A DNA stretch of 64,000 nt, from the NCBI GenBank assembly GCA_019359355.1, contig JAHHHM010000001.1:186001-250000 (forward strand). The letters are read 5' to 3'. Of the stretch, positions 28,053 to 37,633 are shown one piece after another. Source of the stretch: Microcoleus vaginatus WJT46-NPBG5. GTDB taxonomy: Bacteria > Cyanobacteriota > Cyanobacteriia > Cyanobacteriales > Oscillatoriaceae. Position numbers and translations under genes: made by a program. Every line of letters begins with the position of its first letter. Position 1 is the stretch's first letter. A model generated the notes under the pieces. It was not told the origin of the DNA. It was given only the letters and a program-made list of their open reading frames with translations, and made no database searches.

Positions 28053-28586
28053 TTAGTTTTCTTTCTCTTTTTCTTTCTCTTCTCCTTTCTCTTCCTCTGT
28101 ATCCTGATCTTTTTCGTTGCTATCTCCAGGAACTGCGGATTTTACAGTGGCTTTAACATCTACAGTTTTGACCCCTTTAATTTCCTTGGCTAAAGGTTCA
28201 ATTCTAGCTAGCTGTTCAGCTGTCGGAACCACTCCGGATATCTCCACTGCCCCATCATCGGCTTTAACCGCCAGAGAACTTGCCGGTAAATTTACTTCCA
28301 ATTTGCTGCGAATTTCGCTTTCTAAATCGTCATCTGCTCTTTCTAATGGGTTGCCGGCAACATTGTTGCGTTGCTCTCTGGCGCGAATATCAGAGTCTGC
28401 TTGCGCTCTGCGAACTTCGCTGGTGCCATCCTTCTGATTTTCTTTAGCGGTTTCAGTATCTGGCGGTTTGGGGTTTGTTTCTGCAGTGGTATCGGGAGCA
28501 TTAGAACTCGTTTTAGCGACGTCACTGCAAGCGCCTACACTTAAAACTAATAGACCGCTGAGTAATAAAGTTGTTAGCTTTTTCAT
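28053..28586 (-). CDS. BON-domain lipoprotein (copy 2)
   Basis: 177-residue lipoprotein closely related to the one at 25854-26441. The lipobox is LSVGAC; then the same linker pattern (TAKENQKDGTSEVRRAQADS), the same RAREQRNNVAGNPLERADDD approach and one BON domain (DLESEIRSKLEVNLPASSLA, GAVEISGVVPTAEQLARI). The tail is a short Glu/Lys run. It has AAGGAG before the ATG. The similarity of the linkers, not only the domain, indicates that the two lipoproteins arose by duplication. Envelope location; the ligand is unknown. Confidence 0.85.
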   Translation of the reverse strand: MKKLTTLLLSGLLVLSVGACSDVAKTSSNAPDTTAETNPKPPDTETAKENQKDGTSEVRRAQADSDIRAREQRNNVAGNPLERADDDLESEIRSKLEVNLPASSLAVKADDGAVEISGVVPTAEQLARIEPLAKEIKGVKTVDVKATVKSAVPGDSNEKDQDTEEEKGEEKEKEKEN

Positions 28587-28635
28587 TTTTCTTCTCCTTA
28601 ATGTATTGGCAAAACTTGTTGGTGACTAGGGTTAG

Positions 28636-29226
28636 CTACATCCCCATCCAAGCATCTGAAGGTAAATCACTTATTTGTTTTCTTTGAGCGTCGTAGATGA
28701 TCAAGTCTTCAATCTGCCGCTGAGTCAGAATTTTTTGAGCGATGGCAATCTCTTCTTCTGTGCCTTCTACCATTACCAAATAGGCTCCGCGTGAGACCCG
28801 GTCGTAATAACTTTTCGCTTGAGCTTCGGGAATGCCCAAACCGACAAAAGCCCCCATAAAACTCCCCGCCGCCGTACCAATTGCACTCCCCGCCAGGGTG
28901 GTTGCCAGGGCAGTTGCTTCCGCACCCGCTAACATAATCGGCCCAACTCCGGGAATTGCGAGTATGCCCAAGCCGACCAGTAACCCAGCTACTGTTCCCA
29001 AAGCCCCACCCGTCAACGCACCTGTCGCAGTGTTGTCTTCCGCTTGATTGCCACTTTCGGTGCCTTTAACCAGGTTGGCAATCTCCCTATCTTCCTCAGT
29101 ATTTCTGGAAATTACAGAAATCTTTTCTATAGGGAAGCCGGCTGCTTTTAGTTCCGTAAGTGACGCTACAGCATCTTCAATTTTGGCAAATATGCCGACA
29201 GCGCGTTTGGTTGGAGAGGAACCCAT
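28636..29226 (-). CDS. YflT-like / glycine-zipper stress protein (single unit)
   Basis: 196-residue protein equal to one half of the tandem gene at 26687-27892. It holds TKRAVGIFAKIEDAVASLTE at the start, a NQAEDNTATGALTGGALG stretch, a glycine zipper with GILAIPGVGPIMLAGAEATA, and the closing block VSRGAYLVMVEGTEEEI and ILTQRQIEDLIIYDAQ. The zipper matches the second half of the tandem protein best, so the tandem gene probably grew by internal duplication. It lies 49 bp upstream of the BON lipoprotein and is likely co-transcribed with it. Confidence 0.8.
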   Translation of the reverse strand: MGSSPTKRAVGIFAKIEDAVASLTELKAAGFPIEKISVISRNTEEDREIANLVKGTESGNQAEDNTATGALTGGALGTVAGLLVGLGILAIPGVGPIMLAGAEATALATTLAGSAIGTAAGSFMGAFVGLGIPEAQAKSYYDRVSRGAYLVMVEGTEEEIAIAQKILTQRQIEDLIIYDAQRKQISDLPSDAWMGM

Positions 29227-29737
29227 TTGCTTTTTCTAGGTAGTTGAAACAGCGAATAAAAAATTAGTTTTATACGTTTATATTAAGCTGAACCTGCTTA
29301 AGAGTTCATCACCCTTTAGGTGTAAGTTAAGGCTCTGCCGGTAGAGGGATAAAATAGCAAAAATGACATCTTCATCGCATTGTTACTAGCAGAATGTCAT
29401 GGGTAACAGGGGGTGACTCAGTTAACGTCTGGCTGTTTGAGCCACGCAAAGCAGCACGAGCGCCTCTCGTCGTGCCGGGAGCGCTTTAGCGGTGTTGGAG
29501 ACAACAGTTGAAGGGAATTGAGTGCCGCAGTTCATCCCCGCAGGGTGTTCAAGTCATTGCCTCGCCCTTGTTAAAGCCGGCGAAGGACAAGAAAATATCA
29601 CGTTGATTTAAATTCTTAATAATAAATTCCAGATGTTACGGCTAATTGCCGACTAAAATTTCGCGTGTTCATTTCCTTGGTTGAAACCCAGGGTTATCAT
29701 CTATCAGCTTTAATTTGGCAATTTTAGGATTTCCTTT
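29227..29737. other. Intergenic, no gene seen
   Basis: About 510 bp upstream of the stress-gene pair and before the end of the CHAT relic. No credible frame on either strand. It should contain the promoter of the 29226 gene. Confidence 0.4.
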
Positions 29738-30600
29738 TTACTGTGTATACAACTCCTCGACTAACTGAGCACTAGAATTTTCGTTTACTAGCGGTAAAGA
29801 AGCAATGGCAGTTGTGTGCGCCGGCAGCCGCAGCAACTCCCGCAACTCCCAAAGTCGCTCGTTTATCTCCCTTGGCAGTTTTACAGCCAGAAAGAATCGG
29901 CAATTCAAGCTTCTTAAAAGTTCTTTGTTCGCTAATTCCCAAGCTGTTATCTAAATCTTTAACTTTGAGATTTTAGCCCCAAACATCGATAGAGGTTTGA
30001 TTTGGAGCAGAAATAAATTTACCGTACGTTTCTATATAAACCACAGAGATAGAACCTAATTAAAGTCTGGTAGGGTAAGTGGTATCGGTAAAATCTTTAT
30101 TGAGAAGAATCCGAGTTTGATTAATAACTTGTTCTTGAATTTTCTTAAGTTCACGTTCTACATAGAGAAGGGGCAGCGAATTTTTACCCTCAAATCTTTG
30201 TTTTTTACTAATGCCGGCAGCTAAAATCTTTGACTTTTCCCGGATCAGAGCTTAAATCCTTAAAAGTTGCCACCCAGGTATTAAAGCAAATTGTAGTTTT
30301 TTTTGGATCGGATAGTTATTGCTATCCCGCTCATAAAGAGTAGATATCGGAATATTCGTAAAGCTCCATCCATCACAAAAACCAACGTCTTAGTTCCAGA
30401 ATTTTGTCAATTTGGCTTTGCTTTGCAGATCAACCAATCATAAACCATTCAAGACAAACCTGTGCCCGGTTTATCGAATGGAACGATTATAGTTTTGTGT
30501 GCCGTGCAGATTACGGAGGTCAGTCGTAGACATGATTATCGCTTCCTAGTTTTGGCAAGCTTTATATCGGCACCCTCAGAGGCTTACCAATGGTGGGTAA
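29738..30600 (-). pseudogene. Decayed CHAT-domain (caspase-like) protease gene
   Basis: No frame here exceeds 60 codons, but the minus strand spells out a CHAT domain in pieces. From 5' to 3': NIPISTLYERDSNNYPIQKK, then LQFALIPGWQLL; SLPLLYVERELKKIQEQVIN; RILLNKDFTD; then in another frame ELPILSGCKTAKGDKRATLG and VAGVAAAAGAH; and after one more frame change IASLPLVNENSSAQLVEELY to a stop at 29738. These match in order the core of CHAT proteases, including the catalytic Cys in GCKTAKGD. Several in-frame stops and at least two frameshifts show it is dead. The upstream (TPR-like or other) part of the gene is no longer recognisable. CHAT proteins are caspase-related and abundant in filamentous cyanobacteria. 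Confidence 0.8.
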
Positions 30601-31880
30601 TCCCTGATCTCTTGTGAGTAAGCCGACAAAACAGCCGGTGAGGGCAATACCGCTAGTGCGACCCTCAAGTAGTCATACAATGTATAGCACAGTTTCAGAC
30701 TTTATAGTATAGGATTTTGTCCACTGGATTTCCTCCTATCAAGATTGCTCAAAAATTTATGCCTTAAGGAGGATTCATAAATTTTTGATAAAGCCTTATG
30801 GTTGAGATCGGTTGTTGACGCGTTGGTTGCCAATCTCACCGCAGTTGCCTAAAGACTTGAAATGTTTGAGCTGCCGGCAGTTACTTCCGATTGTGAATGC
30901 CGGCCAAGCTGTAGCGCATTTCAGGATCTGTTGAGACTTTGCCTGGAAATAAGAAAAAAATAGAGGAAAGCGAGAGTTTAGCCGTTCGTCGTTCAGAGTA
31001 AAAATTAGCAGTTAATGTTTGGGGGTAAAATTTTGCTCGATCTTGCCTGTCCCTTTACATTTTCAAGTATTTGTGCGAACCTAATTTTAAAACCCTGTGG
31101 GAAAAATTCTCAAAAAAAGTTTAAGTCACACTGTTAATCATCTAAAATTAGATAAAAAACTTGTTAGTCATTAAGTTTGAATTAAAAATTTTTAAGAATT
31201 AAAGCATTTTTTGTTAGTGTTTATACATTACATTCAGGCTATTTTGAAGTTTGTTGTACTGACCAATTCGGTTAATCATCCGTGGTTTTTCGTTTCTAAT
31301 CGTTAGAGAAACAAAAGCCGAAGTAATGTTCTATACCAATATCGTTGATTGGTATATCTTCAGGAATACCTTAAAGCCCAAGCAATCTTGTTTTAGAAAA
31401 AAGTTTGGCTTGTAGACCCAAAAGAATTAGCACAAACGCAATACCTGAAGAGCTGAAACAGTTTTTCAGGTTTGGACAAGCCGCGTCCAAGCGAGGTTGT
31501 ATTGTCAATTACAAGCTAACTTTACAAAATCTTAATTCTTCAGGTATAAACTGATGCATTTTTTCAGAAAAGAATTACATAAAGTGGCGTTTATTTGTCT
31601 TCGATATTCTAGCAACCTCATCCTTTAGGCAGAAGAAGGTCATAAACTAAAATGATATTGTTTTGGTTAATGATAGCAATCAAAAACAAAAGCTTAAAGT
31701 GAAGTTTTCCAGTCTGCAAAAGACAGCAATTTGTACTTCATCATAAGCTAATCGCACGCTTCCTTCAAACTCATTTTTTTCTAACGTTCTGGTAAAAACG
31801 TTCCCAGTGATGTTTGATAGCTAACTGCTTTTGACCCTTCTAAAAAACAGCATCGAACGACTAAATATCTGAGGCTACTT
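30601..31880. other. Long region without genes, with inverted repeats
   Basis: About 1.28 kb with no convincing coding frame. Its left end may hold the eroded 5' part of the CHAT relic. It contains two perfect inverted repeats (30751-30786; 31332-31356, TATACCAAT / ATTGGTATA with a 7-base loop). The last few hundred bases are very AT-rich and should carry the promoter and leader of the sugar cluster starting at 31881. A non-coding RNA is possible but not shown. Confidence 0.45.
30751..30786. repeat. Perfect 11-bp inverted repeat
   Basis: AAAAATTTATG (30751-30761) and CATAAATTTTT (30776-30786) around a 14-base loop that contains AAGGAGGA. The 3' arm ends in TTTTT, so the hairpin could terminate plus-strand transcription. 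Confidence 0.55.
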
Positions 31881-33200
31881 ATGTCCCTGTACGAAGGTAA
31901 AATAACTAACGATCTCAGCAATGTTGTATCCCTAGCCGAATCTGCTCAAAAACTCGCTTCATCGCCGAGTTCCCAAGCTTCAGACAACGGCGTTCACAGC
32001 TCCGAAGACTCCCTTCCACAGGTGCCCGATCTCGTCTGCTTATGCCATTTACGCTGGGATTTTGTCTACCAGCGGCCTCAACATCTGTTGAGCCGGTGTG
32101 CAAAAGCGCGGCGGGTATTCTTGATCGAAGAGCCAATGTTCGTTTCTGAACCGGCAGGACGGTTGGATGTGAGCCGGCGCGAGAGTGGAGTGTGGGTGAT
32201 TGTTCCGCATTTGCCAGAAGGGATGGATGAAGAGGCGGCAAATACCCTTCAACAAAAACTCATTGACGAGCTGTTTGCAGAACACAGCATTGATCAGTAC
32301 ATTTTGTGGTACTACACGCCAATGGCGATGGCGTACACGCGCCATCTCAAGCCCTTGGCAGTTGTTTATGATTGCATGGATGAACTTTCGGCCTTCAAAG
32401 GAGCGCCACCGGCACTGAAAGAGCGCGAAGCTGAACTGTTCAAACGTGCAGACTTAGTCTTCACCGGCGGACATAGCCTTTACGAAGTGAAGCGCAACCA
32501 GCACCCCAACGCCCACCCATTTCCCAGCAGCATCGAAGCAGCGCACTTTGCACAGGCAAGAAACCTATCAGAAGATCCGGCAGATCAGGCAGATATCCCC
32601 CACCCACGCCTCGGTTTCTATGGGGTGATAGATGAACGGATGAATCTCGAACTGCTTAGCGGCATGGCCGAAGCGCGTCCTGACTGGCATCTGGTAATTA
32701 TTGGGCCGGTCGTCAAAATCGATCCTGCCGTTTTGCCGCGCCACCCAAACATTCATTATCTGGGCGGCAAATCTTATCAAGAATTGCCATTGTATCTGGC
32801 CGGCTGGGATGTCGCGTTGCTGCCATTTGCGCTCAACGAGTCAACGCGCTTTATTAGCCCCACCAAAACCCCAGAATACCTCGCTGCCGGTAAGCCGGTG
32901 GTGTCAACCTCCATCCGCGATGTGGTGCGTCCCTATGGGGAGCAAAACTTGGTGGCGATCGCAGATACCCCTGCCGAGTTCGTTACCGCAGCGGAGGCAG
33001 CGCTGAATCAGAAGGCGGATGAATCAGCGCAATGGCTGAGTGAAGTTGATGCCTTCCTCTCTCAAACCTCTTGGGATCGCACTTGGGGGCAGATGTTGCA
33101 ACTGATCGAGTCTGTGATTAGCGATCGCATGGCACCGGCAGACGGTTTAGTAGCTTTGAAGGAAAATCGCAACACTGCCGGCTCAGTTCATCACGGATAG
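31881..33200 (+). CDS. Glycosyltransferase (GT-B fold, TuaH-like)
   Basis: 439-residue cytoplasmic glycosyltransferase. After a Ser/Glu-rich leader of about 48 residues comes LVCLCHLRWDFVYQRPQHLL, the start signature of a group of GT1/GT4-like enzymes related to TuaH. The C-terminal nucleotide-sugar half holds PRLGFYGVIDERMN, WHLVIIGPVVKIDP and the donor-binding FISPTKTPEYLAAGKPVVST. The next gene, 199 bp on, is UDP-galactopyranose mutase, so this enzyme may transfer galactofuranose or another galactose-derived sugar; that is inference from context. It heads the sugar cluster. Confidence 0.85.
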   Translation: MSLYEGKITNDLSNVVSLAESAQKLASSPSSQASDNGVHSSEDSLPQVPDLVCLCHLRWDFVYQRPQHLLSRCAKARRVFLIEEPMFVSEPAGRLDVSRRESGVWVIVPHLPEGMDEEAANTLQQKLIDELFAEHSIDQYILWYYTPMAMAYTRHLKPLAVVYDCMDELSAFKGAPPALKEREAELFKRADLVFTGGHSLYEVKRNQHPNAHPFPSSIEAAHFAQARNLSEDPADQADIPHPRLGFYGVIDERMNLELLSGMAEARPDWHLVIIGPVVKIDPAVLPRHPNIHYLGGKSYQELPLYLAGWDVALLPFALNESTRFISPTKTPEYLAAGKPVVSTSIRDVVRPYGEQNLVAIADTPAEFVTAAEAALNQKADESAQWLSEVDAFLSQTSWDRTWGQMLQLIESVISDRMAPADGLVALKENRNTAGSVHHG

Positions 33201-33399
33201 CAGCCGGTGTGATCAACCGCCAATCAGCTGCCACTCAACTTTGAACCCTTCGATTTAACCTTTCACCGGCAGCGAGTATTCCCGCCTGCGGAGCAATTCG
33301 TTCAACAATTTTCTACTTTGAAGCGGCCTTTTCATCCTTTGATAGAAAGTGAGAAAAGTGAGTTGCCGCCAGATTAAATACAAAAAGTGAGGTACTCCA

Positions 33400-34635
33400 A
33401 TGTTCGATTATTTGATTGTGGGCGCAGGTTTTTCCGGAAGCGTGCTTGCCGACCGGCTGGCACGTGAATGTAACAAAAGAGTTCTGATCGTTGACACGCG
33501 CAACCATATTGGCGGCAATGCCTATGATTGCTATGACGAATCTGGCATCCTCATTCACAAATACGGCCCACACATCTTTCACACCAACTCCCGCGAAGTC
33601 TTTGAGTACCTCTCGCAATTTACCGAATGGCGACGTTACGAACACCGCGTTATTGCCAGCGTTGATGGGCAACTTGTGCCGATTCCAATCAACCTTGACA
33701 CCATCAATAAACTGTACGGATTGAAACTAACCTCCTTCGAGGTCGAAGCGTTTTTCAACTCGGTTGCTGAGCAAAAAGAATACATCCGCACCTCAGAAGA
33801 TGTTGTTGTCAGCAAAGTCGGACGGGAACTGTACGAGAAATTTTTCCGCAACTACACCCGCAAACAATGGGGACTCGACCCATCCGAACTCGATAAGTCA
33901 GTGACGGCCCGCGTTCCCACCCGCACCAACCGCGATGATCGCTATTTCACAGACACCTATCAAGCGATGCCGCTGCACGGATACACTCGGATGTTTGAGC
34001 GGATGCTGACGCACCCCAACATCAAGATTATGCTCAATACTGACTACCGCGAAATTCAGAATATTATTCCGTATCGGGAAATGATTTATTCCGGGCCGGT
34101 GGATGAATTCTTTAATTATCGCTTTGGGAAATTACCTTATCGCTCCCTAGAGTTCAAGCATGAAACCCACAATACGTCGGTGTATCAACCCCAGGCAGTG
34201 GTGAACTATCCCAACGAACACCTTTACACCCGCATTACCGAATTCAAATATCTCACCGGCCAAGAACATTCTAAAACAAGTATTGTTTACGAATTTCCCC
34301 GTGCAGAAGGCGACCCTTACTACCCCGTACCGCGCCCAGAAAATGCCGAAGTTTACAAGAAATACAAAGCCCTGGCTGACGCAACTCCAGGCGTGCATTT
34401 TGTAGGCCGGCTCGCCACTTACAAGTATTACAACATGGATCAGGTGGTAGCTCAGGCGCTGACTATTTACAAACAGATCCGCACCCTGTCGCAAGAAGCC
34501 GGTGTTACGGATCTTGCCCAGAAGAAAACAATGGCTTCCGACATCACCCTGCCGCCGGCGCTGGAAACCCCAGGACTTGCCCTGTCAAAATTAGAATCTC
34601 TAGGAGGAAACGGTAATGGTAAAGCCACTTCCTAA
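33400..34635 (+). CDS. glf: UDP-galactopyranose mutase
   Basis: Flavoenzyme that interconverts UDP-galactopyranose and UDP-galactofuranose, the donor for galactofuranose in surface polysaccharides. The FAD-binding N terminus is DYLIVGAGFSGSVLADRLA followed by RNHIGGNAYDCYD and KYGPHIFHTNSREVF; the FFRNYTRKQWGLDP and YEFPRAEGDPYYPVPRPEN segments carry substrate-binding residues of bacterial Glf. 411 residues is slightly longer than usual (about 370-390) because of a Ser/Leu-rich tail. The last 20 bp overlap the start of the next gene, indicating translational coupling. Confidence 0.95.
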   Translation: MFDYLIVGAGFSGSVLADRLARECNKRVLIVDTRNHIGGNAYDCYDESGILIHKYGPHIFHTNSREVFEYLSQFTEWRRYEHRVIASVDGQLVPIPINLDTINKLYGLKLTSFEVEAFFNSVAEQKEYIRTSEDVVVSKVGRELYEKFFRNYTRKQWGLDPSELDKSVTARVPTRTNRDDRYFTDTYQAMPLHGYTRMFERMLTHPNIKIMLNTDYREIQNIIPYREMIYSGPVDEFFNYRFGKLPYRSLEFKHETHNTSVYQPQAVVNYPNEHLYTRITEFKYLTGQEHSKTSIVYEFPRAEGDPYYPVPRPENAEVYKKYKALADATPGVHFVGRLATYKYYNMDQVVAQALTIYKQIRTLSQEAGVTDLAQKKTMASDITLPPALETPGLALSKLESLGGNGNGKATS

Positions 34636-36829
34636 CCCACGCCTCGAAATGTGGGGCGGAGTGGAATGCACTGTTAACCGTGTAGGCGATCAGTATTTCG
34701 ACCAGTTAGAGCGAAATGGCCACGCAACGCGCCTAGAAGACCTCGATTTGTTTGCAGAACTGGGAGTATCTGCCCTGCGTTACCCGGTGATATGGGAGCG
34801 CACAGCCCCTAATAATGTGGAGGATGCCGACTGGTCATGGGCGGATGAGCGACTGGGACGCTTGCGGGAACTGGGCATCCGCCCGATTGTGGGACTGGTT
34901 CACCACGGTAGCGGCCCTCCCCATACCAGCCTGATCGATCCGGCGTTTCCGGAGTTGCTGGGCCGGTTCGCCGGCGCAGTGGCGGAACGCTATCCGTGGG
35001 TAGAAAGTTACACGCCGATCAATGAACCCCTGACGACGGCACGTTTCAGCGGACTGTACGGCCATTGGTATCCGCATGGCTGTGATGATGCGACGTTCCT
35101 GCAGGCTTTGATCATAGAGTGCCGCGCCACGGTGCTGTCAATGCAGGCAATCCGTCAAGTAAACCCCACGGCACAGCTGGTTCAAACTGAGGACTTATGT
35201 AAGGTTTTCAGTACGCCCCTGTTGGCGTATCAGGCGGAGCTGGAAAATCATCGCCGGTGGCTGAGCTTCGATCTGCTGTGCGGTCGTGTCAACCGTGACC
35301 ATCCCCTTTGGAAATATATACTCAAGGCCGGCATCCCTGAGGCTGAACTTGATTTCTTCCTTGAGCAGCCTTGTCCGCCCGATATTTTGGGTATTAATCA
35401 TTACCTGACGAGCGATCGCTTTCTGGATGAGCGCCTCGAACGCTATCCAACGATCACTCACGGAGGCAATGGCCGGCATAAATATGCAGATGTCGAAGCC
35501 GTGCGCGTCTGTACTGAAGGGATAGCAGGGCCGCGCCGGCTCCTGGCAGAGGCGTGGGAGCGCTACCATCTGCCGATGGCTGTAACCGAAGTCCATCACG
35601 GATGCACGCGAGAGGAGCAACTGCGCTGGTTTTATGAAGTCTGGGGGGCGGCAGAAAGTCTGCGGCAGGAGGGAGTAGACGTACGGGCGATCACAGCTTG
35701 GTCGCTCCTCGGTTCCTACGACTGGAACACCCTGGTGACACGCCTCAGCGGTCACTATGAGCCAGGGGTATTCGATCTGCGTTCCCCCCATCCGCGCCCA
35801 ACTGCCCTAGCCCGAATGCTGCGCGAGTTCTCTACAGGGGGCAAATATGAGCACCCTCTGCTTGAGATACCAGGTTGGTGGCACCGTCCGCAGCGGCTAC
35901 TTTATCCGGCAGTGAGTTGTGATGTAGAAACGAAGCCCAATTGTGCCCAAGTTCAACAACACAGCAGAAATTCATCCCCGCTTCCCGCCACGCCGCGCCC
36001 CCTGGCGATCATTGGAGCGAGAGGAACCCTGGGAAATGCGTTTGCCCGCCTGTGCGAACTCCGAGGCATACCCTACCATCTCCTCACCCGTCAGGAAATG
36101 GATATTGCTGATCCGGTTTCTGTAGATGCGGCGTTGAGTGAGTTGCAGCCTTGGGCAGTTGTCAACGCTGCCGGTTACGTTCGCGTGGACGATGCGGAGC
36201 GCGAACCTCACAAATGCCTGCGCGAGAATGCCGAAGGGCCGGCAATTTTGGCGGCTGCAGCGCAAAAGCGGGGAGTTGCCTTGCTCACTTTCTCATCGGA
36301 TCTGGTATTCGATGGAGCCACAATTTCACCCTATGTCGAGAGTGATGCGGTTGGCCCACTCAATGTTTACGGGCGCAGCAAAGCGGAGGCTGAGGTTAGG
36401 GTTTTACAGGCTCATCCCTCATCGCTGGTGATTCGTACAAGTGCGTTTTTTGGGCCGTGGGACGATTATAACTTCGTGACTGTTGCCCTGCGAACTCTCT
36501 CTGCTGGGCATCCGTTCCTGGCTGCAGAGGATGCGGTGATTTCGCCGACTTACGTCCCAGACTTGGTGAATGCCAGCTTGGATCTGTTAATTGATGGCGA
36601 GTACGGGTTGTGGCATTTGGCTAATCCAGATGCGATCGCTTGGGCTGATTTCGCACGGATGGCTGCTAAACTTGCCGGTGTCAGTGCCGGCCACGTTGAT
36701 GCCCGTCCTGTCCGAGAACTCGGACTTGTCGCGCCCCGTCCCACTTACAGCGCTCTCAGCAGCGAACGCGGCGTGCTGCTTCCGTCTCTGGAAAATGCCT
36801 TTTTTCGCTATTTCCACGAGCGCCGGTGA
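34616..36829 (+). CDS. Fusion of GH1-like glycosidase and RmlD-like reductase
   Basis: 737 residues with two enzymes in one chain. Residues 1-420 form a GH1-like (beta/alpha)8 barrel: MWGGVECTVNRVGDQYFDQL at the start, acid/base Glu137 in the NEP motif (YTPINEPLT), and nucleophile candidate Glu325 in VTEVHHG. Residues 460-735 are an SDR of the dTDP-4-dehydrorhamnose reductase (RmlD) type: AIIGARGTLGNAFA, VNAAGYVRVDDAE, the catalytic YGRSKAE, and an RmlD-type end. A Pro/Ser/Gln linker joins them. The start overlaps glf by 20 bp and has GGAGGAAACGGT as ribosome site. The fusion suggests a dedicated step in a rhamnose/galactose glycan, though the exact reaction is unknown. Confidence 0.88.
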   Translation: MVKPLPNPRLEMWGGVECTVNRVGDQYFDQLERNGHATRLEDLDLFAELGVSALRYPVIWERTAPNNVEDADWSWADERLGRLRELGIRPIVGLVHHGSGPPHTSLIDPAFPELLGRFAGAVAERYPWVESYTPINEPLTTARFSGLYGHWYPHGCDDATFLQALIIECRATVLSMQAIRQVNPTAQLVQTEDLCKVFSTPLLAYQAELENHRRWLSFDLLCGRVNRDHPLWKYILKAGIPEAELDFFLEQPCPPDILGINHYLTSDRFLDERLERYPTITHGGNGRHKYADVEAVRVCTEGIAGPRRLLAEAWERYHLPMAVTEVHHGCTREEQLRWFYEVWGAAESLRQEGVDVRAITAWSLLGSYDWNTLVTRLSGHYEPGVFDLRSPHPRPTALARMLREFSTGGKYEHPLLEIPGWWHRPQRLLYPAVSCDVETKPNCAQVQQHSRNSSPLPATPRPLAIIGARGTLGNAFARLCELRGIPYHLLTRQEMDIADPVSVDAALSELQPWAVVNAAGYVRVDDAEREPHKCLRENAEGPAILAAAAQKRGVALLTFSSDLVFDGATISPYVESDAVGPLNVYGRSKAEAEVRVLQAHPSSLVIRTSAFFGPWDDYNFVTVALRTLSAGHPFLAAEDAVISPTYVPDLVNASLDLLIDGEYGLWHLANPDAIAWADFARMAAKLAGVSAGHVDARPVRELGLVAPRPTYSALSSERGVLLPSLENAFFRYFHERR

Positions 36830-36913
36830 TCCAAAAATCCAACTCAGCTCAAGAGAATTTCGCACAACCCATTGTGTAGCATTCTCTTAGAATAAAGTTC
36901 AAAAGATGAAAGT

Positions 36914-36975
36914 TTAACCAACTATTTTTATAAATCATAAGAATAGTTGGTTAACTCATCTTTAACTTTTTTATT
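36914..36975 (+). terminator. Rho-independent terminator of the glf operon
   Basis: TTAACCAACTATT and AATAGTTGGTTAA (36914-36926 and 36942-36954) form a perfect 13-bp stem with a 15-base loop, followed within a few bases by a TTTTTTATTT run. It lies 85 bp after the fusion gene. Confidence 0.8.
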
Positions 36976-37633
36976 TCTATTGAGAAATCAGGCCGGCACT
37001 CTGTTCAGTGTGTAGGCTCTTTTGCTGTAACCTAGTGCCAGAGCAGATTTGTATTTAGCTAGGCAGATTAATTAAAATTATAAAAACACCTTGTATTTCG
37101 ATTTATAAGCTTGGAGCTAGTCTTCCCCTCTATTGTGAACATTGAAACAGCAAAATCAGCAACATTTGATTTTTTGCTAATTGTTCGCTTTTTCTATAGG
37201 CGCGTCTTTCGTTCACTTTTTTTTAAATACCTAACCCCAAAAAAACTTTTTTTAATAACTCATATTTACAAATTATATCTACTTTTAATAGCAGCCTTTT
37301 TAGCCGGCAACCAAATCAAATTGTAAAAACCTTTCATGAAACAATGTATTCAAAATAACAAAAAACTGTAAAGCCACATCTTCTTCCTCAAGATAGAGGA
37401 GTAACCTTAACAAATCGCTTAAATTATTGGAATGGCAAACCAAGTGTATTTTCAGCAGAATCAAGCTTAACCATACTAGATCGGGCTGTAACCAAACAGA
37501 ACTAAAGCAACTTAGTTGGTTAGCCTTGCAAAGATAAAACTTAAAAAAAGAAGTTTTGACTGTTGGTAATTCTGAGGTTTGCCGGCAGCTATGGAGCTTC
37601 TCAATTTCACTTTAGTCATTCAAAGGAGTCTGT
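36976..37633. other. AT-rich intergenic region
   Basis: About 660 bp, very AT-rich, between the operon terminator and the STAS gene. One 71-codon frame (37111-37326, TTG start) encodes a Phe/Leu-rich product with no ribosome site and is not called. It should hold the STAS promoter. Confidence 0.45.

Noticed and set aside
26940-29047. Plus-strand Pro/Ala/Lys-rich frames opposite the glycine-zipper genes
   Set aside because: They are shadows of Gly/Ala-rich coding on the minus strand, which has clear domains and ribosome sites.
37111-37326. 71-codon frame with TTG start in AT-rich DNA
   Set aside because: Phe/Leu/Lys-rich product typical of translated AT-rich non-coding sequence; no ribosome site.
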